A stretch of 64,000 bases of DNA from Mesobacillus maritimus (GTDB lineage: Bacteria; Bacillota; Bacilli; Bacillales; Cytobacillaceae), in contig NZ_JACWFH010000036.1 of assembly GCF_019749255.1 (NCBI RefSeq), forward strand, positions 79,323-143,322, given 5' to 3'. Positions 52,780 through 62,706 of the stretch are shown here, in pieces (within the stretch, counting starts at the first letter, position 1; each line of letters opens with the position of its first letter). Under the pieces are notes generated by a model. That model ran no database searches and had not been told where the DNA came from. It worked only from the letters and a program-made list of their open reading frames with translations. A program made the position numbers and the translations under genes.

Positions 52780-54795
52780 GTGATTCAATTATCAAAAAGG
52801 CAATACCATTTAATAAAAACTATGCTAAGTAATCAAGAATATAAGACTGTTAAATATTACTCCGATATCATGAATGTTTCTCAAAGAACTCTTCACAACG
52901 ACTTAAAAGTAATTGAAAAGTTCATTAATAATTTTGATCTAATGTTGAAAAAGAAACCAAGCATTGGAATCAAAGTTAGTGGTGAAATGAATGAAAAATT
53001 GGATGTTCTAAAATATTTAAAAATTCAGTTTGAAAATCAGGAGATTCAAGAACTCTCCCCATTAGATAGAAAAATTCAAATTACGAAAATGTTGTTGGTT
53101 GATGAAAAAGTACTAACATACGAAGGGTTATCTGAACTCCTTTTTGTCAGTAAGTCCTCCATTTCTGCTGATATGGAGAAAATTCAATCAGGTTTAAATG
53201 GACACACTGTAAAAATTAAAGGGGATCAAAAGGGAACATATATGACCGGTACAGAATCCCAAATTCAGTATTCTTTGATGTTATTTAATGAAGAATTAGT
53301 AAAAACATCTAAAGTGGAAGATCATGTTGAGGGACTTGAAAAAATCGGGAATATATTAAAACAGTATTATCCAAGTAACATTGTAAATACTTCCCTTAGC
53401 ATAGTGAACAAAGTTGAGAAAAAGTCAGCCAAACCAATTGCGGAGCATTATTTAACCACTTTATTTAATACTTTAGTAGTTCTTTGCTATAGAGCTTCAA
53501 AGAAAAAACATCATTCGGAAGTAATGAATAGCCTTATATTCGATGAGGTAAAAAAACTAAAAACCTTTTTAATGGCTAAAGAAATTTTAGATGATGTATT
53601 CCAAGAATTAACCATTACTTTTACAACTGAGGATATTATTTACTTAAATCAATATTTAATCGCAATTGGAATCGAATCTATTTATAATCCATCATTAATA
53701 ACAGAGGAATATTCTACTCTAGTTGATGAAATTATTCAGAAAATGAGTAGTGTACTGAAAGTGGATTTATCAAATGATCGAAAACTATTTGAAGGATTAG
53801 TTTCTCATATCATTCCTATGATTTATAGATTGAGGACGGGTATTACGGTTAAGAATCCCTTGCTAAATGAGATAAAAGATGAATATTCAGTGATGTTGGG
53901 AGTTAGCTGGTTTGTTACCTCTATTATTGAAGAAGCATTTAAGGTCCATTTAACAGAAGATGAAGTATCGTTTATGATGGTTCATTTTCAAGCAGCATTA
54001 GAAAGAAATTCAAGTTATAAAAAAGTATTAATTGTTTGTCCAAATGGAATCGGTACATCGGAACTCATTGCCAATAAAGTGAAACATGTTTTACCGGCTT
54101 TATGTGTAATTGAAGTTGCTCCGATTGACAGGCTTTATGAAGTGAATATTGAGAGTGTTGATTTTATTATCTCAGCAATTCCAATTAGAAATACTACTAA
54201 ACCGGTCATCTATGTATCGCCCTTAGTTACGAATACAGATATCAAAAATATTATGAATTTTTACACAGATTTATTTTTAATAAAAGAAGAAAATAAGGAA
54301 CCGATTGACCATTATCCTGATATTAAGTATTTAGCAAAATATTTGAATGAAGAGTCAATTTTCACAAATGAGAAAATGCAGGATGAGGAAGAGGTTCTTG
54401 GTTTCTTAATCCAAAAACTAAAAGACTCAAATGATATCATTCCTGGTTTTGAAGAGTCTGTTTACAACCGAGAAAAAGTTGGAACCACAGCTCTAGATAC
54501 GGGTGTTGCAATCCCTCATGGTACACCGAAATTTGTGGTAAATACAAGAATAATCATTTTAACAACGGAGGATATGATTGACTGGGGAGGAACAAAAGTC
54601 GATACAGTCATACTAATTTGTATTTCTCCTAACGATTTAAAAAACGTTAAAAATATTTTAAGTGATATTTATAAACTAATAGAAACTAGGAAAAGCGTAA
54701 AAAAATATTTCTCGGATAACACGAGAAAAGGAATATTACAGCTTACGAAGGGAGGGGATTATCTTGATGAGGAAAGAATTCATATATTTAAATAA
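52780..54795 (+). CDS. PRD-type PTS-controlled activator (MtlR/LicR-like)
   Basis: A 671-residue regulator: N-terminal HTHs (MNVSQRTLHNDLKVIEKF near 30-50; LFVSKSSISADMEKI near 120), two PRDs at about 185-400, an EIIB-like domain with Cys in IVCPNGIGTS near 422 and an EIIA(Fru/Mtl)-like domain with His in AIPHGTPKF near 580. Its phosphorylation state would report flux through the PTS encoded downstream. GTG 52780 follows AAGGAGGTG. The end overlaps the EIIA gene. A cre-like site lies upstream. Likely activator of the whole operon 52780-60552. Confidence 0.9.
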   Translation: MIQLSKRQYHLIKTMLSNQEYKTVKYYSDIMNVSQRTLHNDLKVIEKFINNFDLMLKKKPSIGIKVSGEMNEKLDVLKYLKIQFENQEIQELSPLDRKIQITKMLLVDEKVLTYEGLSELLFVSKSSISADMEKIQSGLNGHTVKIKGDQKGTYMTGTESQIQYSLMLFNEELVKTSKVEDHVEGLEKIGNILKQYYPSNIVNTSLSIVNKVEKKSAKPIAEHYLTTLFNTLVVLCYRASKKKHHSEVMNSLIFDEVKKLKTFLMAKEILDDVFQELTITFTTEDIIYLNQYLIAIGIESIYNPSLITEEYSTLVDEIIQKMSSVLKVDLSNDRKLFEGLVSHIIPMIYRLRTGITVKNPLLNEIKDEYSVMLGVSWFVTSIIEEAFKVHLTEDEVSFMMVHFQAALERNSSYKKVLIVCPNGIGTSELIANKVKHVLPALCVIEVAPIDRLYEVNIESVDFIISAIPIRNTTKPVIYVSPLVTNTDIKNIMNFYTDLFLIKEENKEPIDHYPDIKYLAKYLNEESIFTNEKMQDEEEVLGFLIQKLKDSNDIIPGFEESVYNREKVGTTALDTGVAIPHGTPKFVVNTRIIILTTEDMIDWGGTKVDTVILICISPNDLKNVKNILSDIYKLIETRKSVKKYFSDNTRKGILQLTKGGDYLDEERIHIFK

Positions 54796-55237
54796 TGAAC
54801 TCACAAGTCGGAATGAAATCATAAGAAAAATGAGTGAAGATGTTTTTACTTATGGAATGATTATTGATGTTGATACTTATGTGAATGCTGTTTTAAAAAG
54901 AGAAGAAGAAATTCCAACTACAGTTGGTTTTAATGTAAGTATCCCTCATGGGAAATCAGAAGCAGTTACAGAACCATTTATAACTTTTATGAGAACAATG
55001 ACACCTTTTGTTTGGGATGAAAAAAGTGGCGATAAAGCACAATTAATTTTTATGATTGGTGTTCCTATCGAGCAAAAAGATAAATTACATTTAAAAATCC
55101 TAGCGCAAATTAGTAGGAATTTAATGGATGAAAACTTTAGAAATAATTTACTAGAAGCAGAATCAACGGATGAAGCCTATCGTTTATTAAAACGCATTGA
55201 AGAAAACATTTATGCTGAAGAAATGGGGAATTTATGA
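54767..55237 (+). CDS. PTS fructose/mannitol-family EIIA
   Basis: A 156-residue phosphotransfer protein. The phosphorylated His is H61 in VSIPHGKSE, the hallmark of Fru/Mtl EIIA. It takes phosphate from HPr and passes it to the EIIB encoded next. ATG 54767 overlaps the preceding regulator gene and has GGGAGGGG about 9 bases upstream; TTG 54764 is possible. Its stop overlaps the EIIB start (ATGA). Confidence 0.9.
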   Translation: MRKEFIYLNNELTSRNEIIRKMSEDVFTYGMIIDVDTYVNAVLKREEEIPTTVGFNVSIPHGKSEAVTEPFITFMRTMTPFVWDEKSGDKAQLIFMIGVPIEQKDKLHLKILAQISRNLMDENFRNNLLEAESTDEAYRLLKRIEENIYAEEMGNL

Positions 55238-55551
55238 TGAAAATTGTTGGAGTTACTGCTTGTACAACTGGAATTGCGCATACTTACATGGCCCAAGAGG
55301 CGTTAGAAAAGGAATGTGCTAAGAGAGGCTATGAAGTCAAAGTAGAAACACAAGGCGGAATGGGAATTGATAATGAACTAACGGAGGAAGAAATCGCTGA
55401 TGCGGATGCGGTTATTCTGGCCATTGCAATTGGAATTGAAGGGGAAGAGCGTTTTGAGGAAAAACAGGATCAGGGAAAGGTAATAACGATGGATCCTTCA
55501 AGTCTCATAAAGAATGTAGTAGATGTTGTGAATCAGTTAGAAAATCTCTAG
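55234..55551 (+). CDS. PTS fructose-family EIIB
   Basis: A 105-residue EIIB with phosphocysteine C10 in GVTACTTGIAHTYMA, the diagnostic Fru-EIIB loop; VETQGGMG follows. It phosphorylates the sugar carried by EIIC. ATG 55234 overlaps the EIIA stop in ATGATGA, implying coupled translation. EIIC begins 13 bases after its stop. Confidence 0.92.
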   Translation: MMKIVGVTACTTGIAHTYMAQEALEKECAKRGYEVKVETQGGMGIDNELTEEEIADADAVILAIAIGIEGEERFEEKQDQGKVITMDPSSLIKNVVDVVNQLENL

Positions 55552-55564
55552 GAGGAAGATTTCT

Positions 55565-56668
55565 ATGGCTAATAGTGCGAAAAAGGTAGGGGAAGAGCTT
55601 AAAAAAGCATTTAGTACTGGTGTGTCTTACATGATGCCTTCAGTCGTTGTCGGTGGGATATTTTTAGCCCTTGCATTAGCTTCAGGGACACCGACAGATG
55701 AAGGAATGGTTGTCACAAATCCTTTCCTTCAAAACTTAAACACCATAGGTGCTGCTGGTTTTGCCATGATGATTCCGATTTTAGCAGGGTATATCGCCTA
55801 TTCCATTGCAGGAAAACCGGGGTTGATTCCTGGGATGATTGCGGGCTTTCTCGCCAATAATCCTGTTGGTGAAAGTGGTGTTCAAACGGGCTTCCTTGGG
55901 GCAATGATTTTGGGGATTGTTTCAGGTTATATTGCAAAATACGTTAAAACTTGGAAAGTTCCTAATACCATTAAAACGATTATGCCTATCCTAATCATTC
56001 CGATTATTACAACCTTTATTACCTGTATCGGATATATTTATATCTTAGCTCAACCTCTTGCTGGTCTTGTTGATGGGTTAGTCAATTTATTATCTTCAAT
56101 GCAAGGCGGTAGTGCCTTAATTCTAGGGTTAGTAATTGGAGCTTTTACTGCCATTGACATGGGTGGTCCAATTAATAAAACAGTTACTGCTTTTACACTA
56201 GCTTTAATGGCGGAAGGGATTTTTGGACCAAATGGTGCTCATAGAATTGCGGTTGCAATTCCTCCGTTAGGAATGGCCTTATCAACATTTATTTCAAGAA
56301 GAAAATATAGTGAAGAAGAACGTGGCTTAGGCATCAGTGCCGGATTTATGGGGTTAATTGGGATTACAGAAGGTGCTATTCCTTTTGCAGTAAAAGATAT
56401 GAAACGCGTGTTGCCTGCAATTATGATTGGTAGTGCTGTTGGTGGTGGAATAGGAATGATGCAAAATGTTAGTACGTATATTCCTCACGGCGGGTTAATT
56501 GTTATTGGGGCAGTTGACGGAAAACTATGGTATTTTCTAGCAATGTTAATAGGGACAGTTGTAACAGCTGCCATCTTACATTTCACAAAACCAGATGTTG
56601 CGGTTAAACCATCTTCTGAAGAGAAGGAAGCAAATAATGGTTTAGAGAAAAAAACGATAAATTTCTAG
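55565..56668 (+). CDS. PTS fructose-family EIIC permease
   Basis: A 367-residue permease with eight to ten membrane segments. SYMMPSVVVGGIFLALAL opens the fold; DMGGPINKTVTAF and GITEGAIPFA are the conserved Fru-EIIC substrate-site motifs. AGGAGG precedes ATG 55565. The sugar is not identifiable from sequence; the aldolase subunit downstream hints at a ketose or hexitol entering the tagatose-bisphosphate route. Confidence 0.92.
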   Translation: MANSAKKVGEELKKAFSTGVSYMMPSVVVGGIFLALALASGTPTDEGMVVTNPFLQNLNTIGAAGFAMMIPILAGYIAYSIAGKPGLIPGMIAGFLANNPVGESGVQTGFLGAMILGIVSGYIAKYVKTWKVPNTIKTIMPILIIPIITTFITCIGYIYILAQPLAGLVDGLVNLLSSMQGGSALILGLVIGAFTAIDMGGPINKTVTAFTLALMAEGIFGPNGAHRIAVAIPPLGMALSTFISRRKYSEEERGLGISAGFMGLIGITEGAIPFAVKDMKRVLPAIMIGSAVGGGIGMMQNVSTYIPHGGLIVIGAVDGKLWYFLAMLIGTVVTAAILHFTKPDVAVKPSSEEKEANNGLEKKTINF

Positions 56669-56680
56669 GAGGGAAATAAT

Positions 56681-57976
56681 ATGGTTAAAGTATCTATTAG
56701 ATCAACGGTGAAGGCAATATTAGAATTACAAGATGAAAGGAAAGGTGCTACATTACTAGGGATTGGACCTATGTCAGCAAACCTTTTACGAGCAAGTTTT
56801 GAGTTAGCTAGAGATGAAGATTTTCCGGTCATGTTCATTGCAAGTCGTAATCAAGTTGATATGGACGAATTGGGCGGCGGTTACGTGAATGGGTGGAACC
56901 AACATTCATTCGTAGAAGCCATTCGGAATACTGCAGAGGAAACTGGTTTTGACGGCCTATATTATGTCTGCCGCGACCACGGTGGCCCTTGGCAGAGAGA
57001 TAAGGAGAGAAATGATCACCTGCCTGCAGAACAAGCGATGGAGTTTGGAAAGAAATCCTATCTTGCAGATATAGAAGCAGGCTTTGACTTATTAATGATT
57101 GATCCTACGAAAGATCCATTTGAAGTAGGAAAAGTTGTTCCTCTAGAAAACGTCATTAGCAGAACGGTTGAACTAATTGAATACTGTGAAAACGAAAGAA
57201 AAGCAAGAAACTTACCGGAAATTGGCTATGAAGTTGGGACAGAAGAAACAAATGGAGGGCTAACTTCCACTGAAACTTATGAAACTTTCATTAATAGACT
57301 TAAAGAAGAACTTGGAAGTAAAGGTCTTCCAATGCCGACATTTATTGTAGGTCAAACAGGAACATTGACTAGAAAAACAGAACAAGTTGGAACATTCAAT
57401 TTTCATAATGCATATGAGTTGGCCCAAATGGCGAATAAATATGGGGTTGGATTAAAAGAACATAATGGAGACTACCTAGATGATGTGACTTTACTGGAGC
57501 ATATTCCATCTAACATTGTTGCTACAAATGTTGCTCCACAGTATGGAACAGAGGAAACAAGGGCTTATCTAAAACTAGCGGAAGTAGAACTAAGGTTGAA
57601 AGAATATGGGTTAATTGATGAACCTTCTAAAGTGCGAGAGACTCTTTTAGTTCATGCGATTAAGAGTGAACGTTGGAGAAAATGGATGGTAGGAGAACAA
57701 ACGAAATTAACAGTGGAAGAAATTATGAAGGACAATGACCTATCTGCTGAAATCTTAGATATTGCAGGTCATTATACTTTTAATGATGAAGAAGTAAAGG
57801 CAGAAATTAATAAGTTATATGATAACTTAAACAAAGCAAATATTGACGGGCAAAGATTTGTAATAGACCATATTAAGCGACCTATTCGTGACTACGTCGA
57901 ATGTTATAACCTAAAAGGATCAACTTCGAGAATTATAGACAAGCTACAATCCTCAGAAGTGATTCAAATAGGGTAA
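56681..57976 (+). CDS. tagatose-bisphosphate aldolase non-catalytic subunit-like (GatZ/KbaZ)
   Basis: A 431-residue protein of the GatZ/KbaZ/AgaZ family. GIGPMSANLLRASFELARDE, FIASRNQVDMDELGGGYVNG, CRDHGGPWQRD and VGTEETNGG are family signatures. In enterobacteria GatZ stabilises the class II aldolase GatY, but no GatY/KbaY-type gene is in the window, so either it is elsewhere or this member has its own activity. AGGAGG precedes ATG 56681, 12 bases after the EIIC gene. Confidence 0.87.
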   Translation: MVKVSIRSTVKAILELQDERKGATLLGIGPMSANLLRASFELARDEDFPVMFIASRNQVDMDELGGGYVNGWNQHSFVEAIRNTAEETGFDGLYYVCRDHGGPWQRDKERNDHLPAEQAMEFGKKSYLADIEAGFDLLMIDPTKDPFEVGKVVPLENVISRTVELIEYCENERKARNLPEIGYEVGTEETNGGLTSTETYETFINRLKEELGSKGLPMPTFIVGQTGTLTRKTEQVGTFNFHNAYELAQMANKYGVGLKEHNGDYLDDVTLLEHIPSNIVATNVAPQYGTEETRAYLKLAEVELRLKEYGLIDEPSKVRETLLVHAIKSERWRKWMVGEQTKLTVEEIMKDNDLSAEILDIAGHYTFNDEEVKAEINKLYDNLNKANIDGQRFVIDHIKRPIRDYVECYNLKGSTSRIIDKLQSSEVIQIG

Positions 57977-58015
57977 AGAGTTCTTTTCTCCGAGATAGAT
58001 GTCTTACTATTTGAT

Positions 58016-58057
58016 GTGCATAGGGTTCATGATTGGTAGTCGGAAACTCTATGCATG
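58016..58057 (+). other. intercistronic hairpin before transketolase
   Basis: TGCATAGGGTT pairs with AACTCTATGCA imperfectly around a loop of about 17. There is no T-run, so a processing or stability hairpin is more likely than a terminator. Confidence 0.4.
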
Positions 58058-58193
58058 TCAATATAGGTTGAGCATTAGGAGAATCTATATAAAATAAATT
58101 TATATGATTTACTATTCATAGTCAACTTTTGGTGTTAGTTAAACCTGAGAAAATTTGGTTATAGAAATCTATTAAAAATAGAGGATGAATAGC

Positions 58194-60215
58194 ATGTTTG
58201 ATAAGACCGATCAATTAGGCGTTAATTCTTTACGAATGTTAAGTATAGAAGCTATAAACAATGCAAATTCGGGGCATCCGGGATTGCCAATGGGCGCAGC
58301 GCCAATGGCCTATACGTTATGGACAAGACATTTAAACGTAAATCCGAAAAATTCTAAATGGGTGAATCGTGATCGCTTTGTGTTATCTGCTGGCCACGGT
58401 TCTTCTTTGCTTTATAGTTTATTACATTTAGCAGGATATGATGTGACGATTGAAGACCTAAAGAACTTCCGCCAAATCAATAGTCGTACTCCAGGTCATC
58501 CGGAAGTTGGTGAAACGGATGGTGTTGAAGCAACGACAGGTCCATTAGGGCAAGGATTCGCCAATGCAGTAGGAATGGCTATGGCAGAAGCCCATTTGAG
58601 TGCGACTTATAACAAAGAGGGGTACAACCTTGTTGACCACTATACATACACGTTGTGTGGTGATGGAGATTTAATGGAGGGAGTTTCTGCAGAAGCCGCC
58701 TCTTTAGCAGGGCACTTAAAACTAGGGAAATTAATCGCTTTGTATGATTCTAACGATATCTCTTTAGATGGTCCCACTTCAATGACTTTTACAGAAGATG
58801 TTGCTGGTCGGTTTGAAGCCTATGGATGGCAATATATTTTAGTGAAAGATGGTAATGATTTACATGCAATCTCAAAAGCAATTAAACTGGCTCAAATGGA
58901 AAAGAATAAGCCAACGCTGATTGAAGTGAAAACGGTCATCGGTTACGGTGCGCCAAACCAAGGTACAAATAAAGTGCATGGAGCTCCACTAGGAGAAGCA
59001 AATACCGCCATTACAAAAGATGCTTATAATTGGGATTACCCTCCATTTACCGTTCCATTAGAAGTGACAGACCGTTTTAAGGAAGCCGTGATGGAGCGAG
59101 GGGAAAAGATTGAAGCAGAATGGAAGGCTTCGTTTGCTAAGTATAGAGTAGCCTTTCCTGAATTAGCTCAACAATTTGAGGATGCCTTTAATGGTGACTT
59201 ACCAGAAAACTGGGACAATATCTTGCCGAAATATACAATTGAGGACGCACCAGCTGCTACTCGTAAAACTAGTGAAGCGACTATTCAAGCAATCGGGGCG
59301 AGATTGCCTCACTTCTGGGGTGGTTCAGCTGATTTAAGTTCCTCTAATAATACAATACTTAAATCAGAAAAAGATTTTACCCTAGAATCCTATGACGGGC
59401 GCAATATTTGGTTTGGTGTTCGTGAGTTTGCTATGGGGACGATCCTCAATGGCATTATTTTACATGGAGGTACACTCCCGTATATTGGCACTTTCTTCGT
59501 ATTCTCGGATTACTTACGGGCAGCCATACGTGTAGCTGCTATCTCTAGGTTACCTGGTATTTACGTTTTTACTCATGACTCGATTGGTGTTGGAGAAGAT
59601 GGTCCTACTCATGAGCCTATAGAACAATTAGATTCCTATCGGGCAATGCCAAATGTAAACGTGATTCGACCAGCTGATGGGAATGAAGTCTCACAAGCTT
59701 GGAAATTAGCAATAGAATCAAAAGAAACACCGTCACTATTAGTATTGAGTCGTCAAAACCTCCCCATTCTAGAAGGCACTTTGGAAAAAGCCCCAGATGG
59801 TGTTGGAAAAGGTGCATATGTTTTATCTCCATCAAAAGCTGAAGTACCAGATGGCATTTTGATGGCTAGTGGATCCGAAGTGAAGCTAGCAATCGATGTA
59901 CAAGCAAGATTAGCTGTAGATGGCATTCATGTTTCAGTCTTATCCGTGCCAAGTTTAGATCTTTTTGAACTACAAGATGCAGAATATAAAGAATCTGTTC
60001 TACCAAGTAGTGTTCGTAACCGTGTTTCGATTGAAATGGGATCAAGCCTAGGGTGGGGCAAATATACTGGGTTAGACGGCATTAACATTGGGATTGATAC
60101 ATTTGGGGCCTCCGGGAAAGGTGAGTTAGTGATAGAGCAATATGGTTTTACGGTAAATCATGTTGTCAAAAAATATAAAGAAGCATTTATATCAAACTTT
60201 GTAGAGGTTAACTAG
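58194..60215 (+). CDS. tkt: transketolase (operon copy)
   Basis: A 673-residue TPP enzyme. [18 protein letters not shown] near 28, [16 protein letters not shown] near 66, [20 protein letters not shown] near 115 and the TPP motif CGDGDLMEG near 155 are all intact, with the C-terminal half from [12 protein letters not shown] onward complete. It exchanges two-carbon units in the pentose-phosphate pathway. ATG 58194 (GAGG about 9 bases upstream) is preferred to ATG 58185. Its place in a PTS operon suggests it processes a catabolic product, additional to any housekeeping copy. Confidence 0.93.
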   Translation: MFDKTDQLGVNSLRMLSIEAINNANSGHPGLPMGAAPMAYTLWTRHLNVNPKNSKWVNRDRFVLSAGHGSSLLYSLLHLAGYDVTIEDLKNFRQINSRTPGHPEVGETDGVEATTGPLGQGFANAVGMAMAEAHLSATYNKEGYNLVDHYTYTLCGDGDLMEGVSAEAASLAGHLKLGKLIALYDSNDISLDGPTSMTFTEDVAGRFEAYGWQYILVKDGNDLHAISKAIKLAQMEKNKPTLIEVKTVIGYGAPNQGTNKVHGAPLGEANTAITKDAYNWDYPPFTVPLEVTDRFKEAVMERGEKIEAEWKASFAKYRVAFPELAQQFEDAFNGDLPENWDNILPKYTIEDAPAATRKTSEATIQAIGARLPHFWGGSADLSSSNNTILKSEKDFTLESYDGRNIWFGVREFAMGTILNGIILHGGTLPYIGTFFVFSDYLRAAIRVAAISRLPGIYVFTHDSIGVGEDGPTHEPIEQLDSYRAMPNVNVIRPADGNEVSQAWKLAIESKETPSLLVLSRQNLPILEGTLEKAPDGVGKGAYVLSPSKAEVPDGILMASGSEVKLAIDVQARLAVDGIHVSVLSVPSLDLFELQDAEYKESVLPSSVRNRVSIEMGSSLGWGKYTGLDGINIGIDTFGASGKGELVIEQYGFTVNHVVKKYKEAFISNFVEVN

Positions 60216-60282
60216 AAATTTTTTGTTAAGTAAATAAATGTTTTTATATTATGAATATTTAAGAAAAAGGTGGTATGAATAG

Positions 60283-60552
60283 GTGGAGCAAAAACAATAC
60301 AAGATAATAGCCGACCAAGGAATACATGCACGACCTGCAACCGTTATAGTACAACATGCAAGTAAGTATGATTCTACTATTAATCTCGAATATAAAGGGA
60401 AATCCGTTAATCTAAAATCGATTATGGGTGTTATGGCATTAGGAATTGGCTTTGGGGCTGAAGTGAAAATTAGTGCAGACGGTCCTGATGAGCAAGAGGC
60501 CTTGCATGGATTACAGAATCTGTTGTATACAGAGGGATTAGCAGAAGCATAA
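60283..60552 (+). CDS. HPr-family phosphocarrier (operon copy)
   Basis: An 89-residue HPr. Phospho-accepting H15 lies in [10 protein letters not shown], and S46 in [10 protein letters not shown] is the HPr-kinase site; both are kept, so it can serve both EIIA phosphorylation and CcpA signalling. GTG 60283 has AAGGTGG about 9 bases upstream. The main ptsH is usually beside ptsI; neither is here, so this is probably a dedicated paralogue for this PTS. Confidence 0.9.
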   Translation: MEQKQYKIIADQGIHARPATVIVQHASKYDSTINLEYKGKSVNLKSIMGVMALGIGFGAEVKISADGPDEQEALHGLQNLLYTEGLAEA

Positions 60553-60632
60553 GGAGTTTGTTTATAATCTATTGTTTATAACGAACATTGCCAGTCACTG
60601 TTCGCACAGAATACGAGATTATCTAATCATAA

Positions 60633-60665
60633 AAGGGCCGGATTCAATTAGGAACCGGCTTTTCC
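60633..60665 (+). terminator. terminator of the PTS operon
   Basis: GCCGG (60637-60641) pairs with CCGGC (60655-60659), extended by ATTC/GGAA-type pairs, followed by TTTTCC. The rest of 60553-60869 shows only a GGGAC...GTCCCC hairpin at 60668-60690 and no gene. Confidence 0.6.
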
Positions 60666-60869
60666 TATGGGACATGGAGAACAGTCCCCATGACCTTTAA
60701 CGGACGTGGTATACATAACGCTTGAACAAATTGGTAAAGATTGTGTAAGACAAGACTAGGTGCTTCTTCATCAAACGGAGTGATTTGCGCGATGAAGTGT
60801 TTACAAACAAAATCCCCAACAATGTGTGTGGGATATGTTAATATCTATAAGCACCTTCGCATGTATTTG

Positions 60870-61050
60870 CTACTGTTCATAATAACAATGTTGTTTATAT
60901 TGTCCTGAAAATGGTTGACCGTACCATGTAGGAGGACATGCAGCATATGGATTAAAATACCAAAGAGCATACATAGAGGGGTGTTGTCTCCAAAACTTTA
61001 CAACTTTTTGCGCCAATTTTCTCTCTATTTCTCTTGCAGGATCATAAAAG
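60870..61050 (-). pseudogene. CwlJ-like spore cortex hydrolase, C-terminal scrap
   Basis: The minus strand reads LFAFYDPAREIERKLAQKVV, then HPSMYALWYFNPYAACPPTW, YGQPFSGQYKQHCYYEQ and a stop. ALWYFNP...CPPTW and G-Q-Y-K-x-H-C are the closing motifs of CwlJ/SleB-type germination hydrolases. Only the last ~60 residues remain; the break coincides with an AGTGCC-T-GGCACT palindrome at 61055-61067. Confidence 0.7.
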
Positions 61051-61082
61051 GCAAATAGTGCCTGGCACTGTTCGCCTGGAAT

Positions 61083-61702
61083 TCTGTTCCTAAAAGTGAT
61101 TTTACAAGGAATCTATTTGGTGGCAATTTGCTAAGAATACTCGGTTCGGTAAGTGTCACCACCATTTGGGCGATTTCAATGTATGCTCTATATGTTTACT
61201 TAGGTGCGGCTCTTTATTCCGAAAATAGATTCTCATCATCAGAAATTGCATTAGCTGTTACTTTTTACGGTATCGGTGCTGTATTAGGAAGTCTTATAAG
61301 TGGACAATTCACAGATAGGTTTGAGAAAGTAAGATTTCGAAAGCTATGCTAATTTTTTTGACTTTAATACTCGTTTGTTTAGGTATATTCTTCTCATCTG
61401 GTGATTGGATTTATTTCTTTTTATTCATATGGGCTTTGGTTGGATATGCAGGATTTACATCATACCAAGCACGGTTAGCAGTCGAATATCCAAAGGAACG
61501 AGGAATTGTTATGGCGTGGAATAATACGGCTCTGTATATTGGTATTACCATTGGTTCAGTGATTGGTGGTTATGTCATATCTAATTGGGGATACGCTTTC
61601 CTTCCGTATTTTTGTAGCATTGCGGCAATCATTAGTTTTGTCCTTAGTATCCAAAAGGTCCAAGAAACAAAAATAGAATCAGCTTTTTCAGCAGATACAT
61701 GA
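61083..61702 (+). pseudogene. MFS transporter, N-terminal half lost and frameshifted
   Basis: Plus-strand text reads LFLKSDFTRNLFGGNLLRIL, YALYVYLGAALYSENRFSSS, GSLISGQFTDRFEKVRFRKL. After a frame change near 61346 it continues LIFLTLILVCLGIFFSSGDW, YQARLAVEYPKERGIVMAWN and ends at 61702. These are TM7-12 of a standard 12-TM MFS protein, with the loop 8-9 motif GQFTDRFEK. No start codon or first half is present; the left break lies next to the hairpin repeat at 61055. Confidence 0.8.
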
Positions 61703-61723
61703 CCTCAGAATGAGGTCTTTTTT
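61701..61723 (+). terminator. terminator after the MFS remnant
   Basis: GACCTCA (61701-61707) pairs with TGAGGTC (61711-61717), then TTTTTTG. Confidence 0.75.
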
Positions 61724-61735
61724 GTTGAACTAACG

Positions 61736-61968
61736 GGGGCAAATAGTGAAAAGGCAGCGGAGTTATCCCTTGCCTATTGCCATCCAATCTAAAAGTATTT
61801 TCTATAAAACTCCCTTCTAAGGCTTCCACTTAACTGAGCATAAATCCTTGTAGTCTCGCTTTTTTCGTGTCCTAATAAACTTTGAATAACATCAATGGGA
61901 GCTCCGTTGTTCAAAAGGTGTGTGGCATAGCGGTTGCGTAGTTGGTGGAATAATTCGTACCCTTTAGT
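61736..61968 (-). pseudogene. integrase C-terminal remnant, direct-repeat copy 2
   Basis: The minus strand encodes YELFHQLRNRYATHLLNNGA, PIDVIQSLLGHEKSETTRIY, AQLSGSLRREFYRKYF and a stop at 61789-61791. It contains the H-x-x-R box, the His of LLGH and the catalytic Tyr, but lacks the first three quarters of a tyrosine recombinase. Bases 61736-61880 repeat 22178-22326 in the same direction; this copy retains about 90 more bases. Confidence 0.8.
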
Positions 61969-62706
61969 TTAAGTGAAATATTTCACAATATATTTTTTAC
62001 AGAAATACTAAATTTCCACATTTTAACACCGATAAATTTCTAGAGTAAATCAAAGGAGACGATTTGACCAATTATACTGTGCTTGGAAAGGGTGACAAAT
62101 TGTAGAATAGATGAAATTGTTTTAATGTCTGAGGAGAGAATCCTTCAATCCTTTTGTCCGGTTCATCAGTCGTCAATGACTGAATATCCACATCGTTAAC
62201 GGAGAGAGAAATTGAACATTTAAGGGAAGCCTTAAAGTATACCTTTCTATAAGGTGGTAAAGATGAATGGGGAACCTACAAGAAGTAACACCAGTCAGAA
62301 AAATAGGAAAAGTATAATAGAAATGGTAAATAAAAATAATACTAACTTTGTGATTTGTTATTATTCTTCCTCTAAATACTGAATCCTCATAAGTAATTTT
62401 TTTCGATTAGCAAATGTATATTCAATTTCTTCTACTATTCGTGTGTTCTTATAACAACTTCAAATCCATACTTTTCCATGAGGTTGTATCATTGTATTCG
62501 GTTAGGGAATATTAATCCTACTTTCAATCCCATTGTTACTTGGAAACATTATTCAGCAACTCTACTATCCTGCTGATGTGCAAAAGCCACAGCACAAACT
62601 GTAGTCATTTGAAGAAAAAAGATGTATAATCATATTGTTAAATTTGTACCTATAAATTTAATATGTATTTATAAATATTTTAATGATTATACCACGGAGG
62701 TTTAAC
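61969..62706. other. gene-free stretch with a small protein-like scrap
   Basis: No intact gene in 738 bases. At 62361-62490 the minus strand reads MEKYGFEVV in one frame, then KNTRIVEEIEYTFANRKKLL in another, and ends MRIQYLEEE: a frameshifted gene end, family not recognised. GGAGG at 62696 serves the next gene. Confidence 0.4.
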
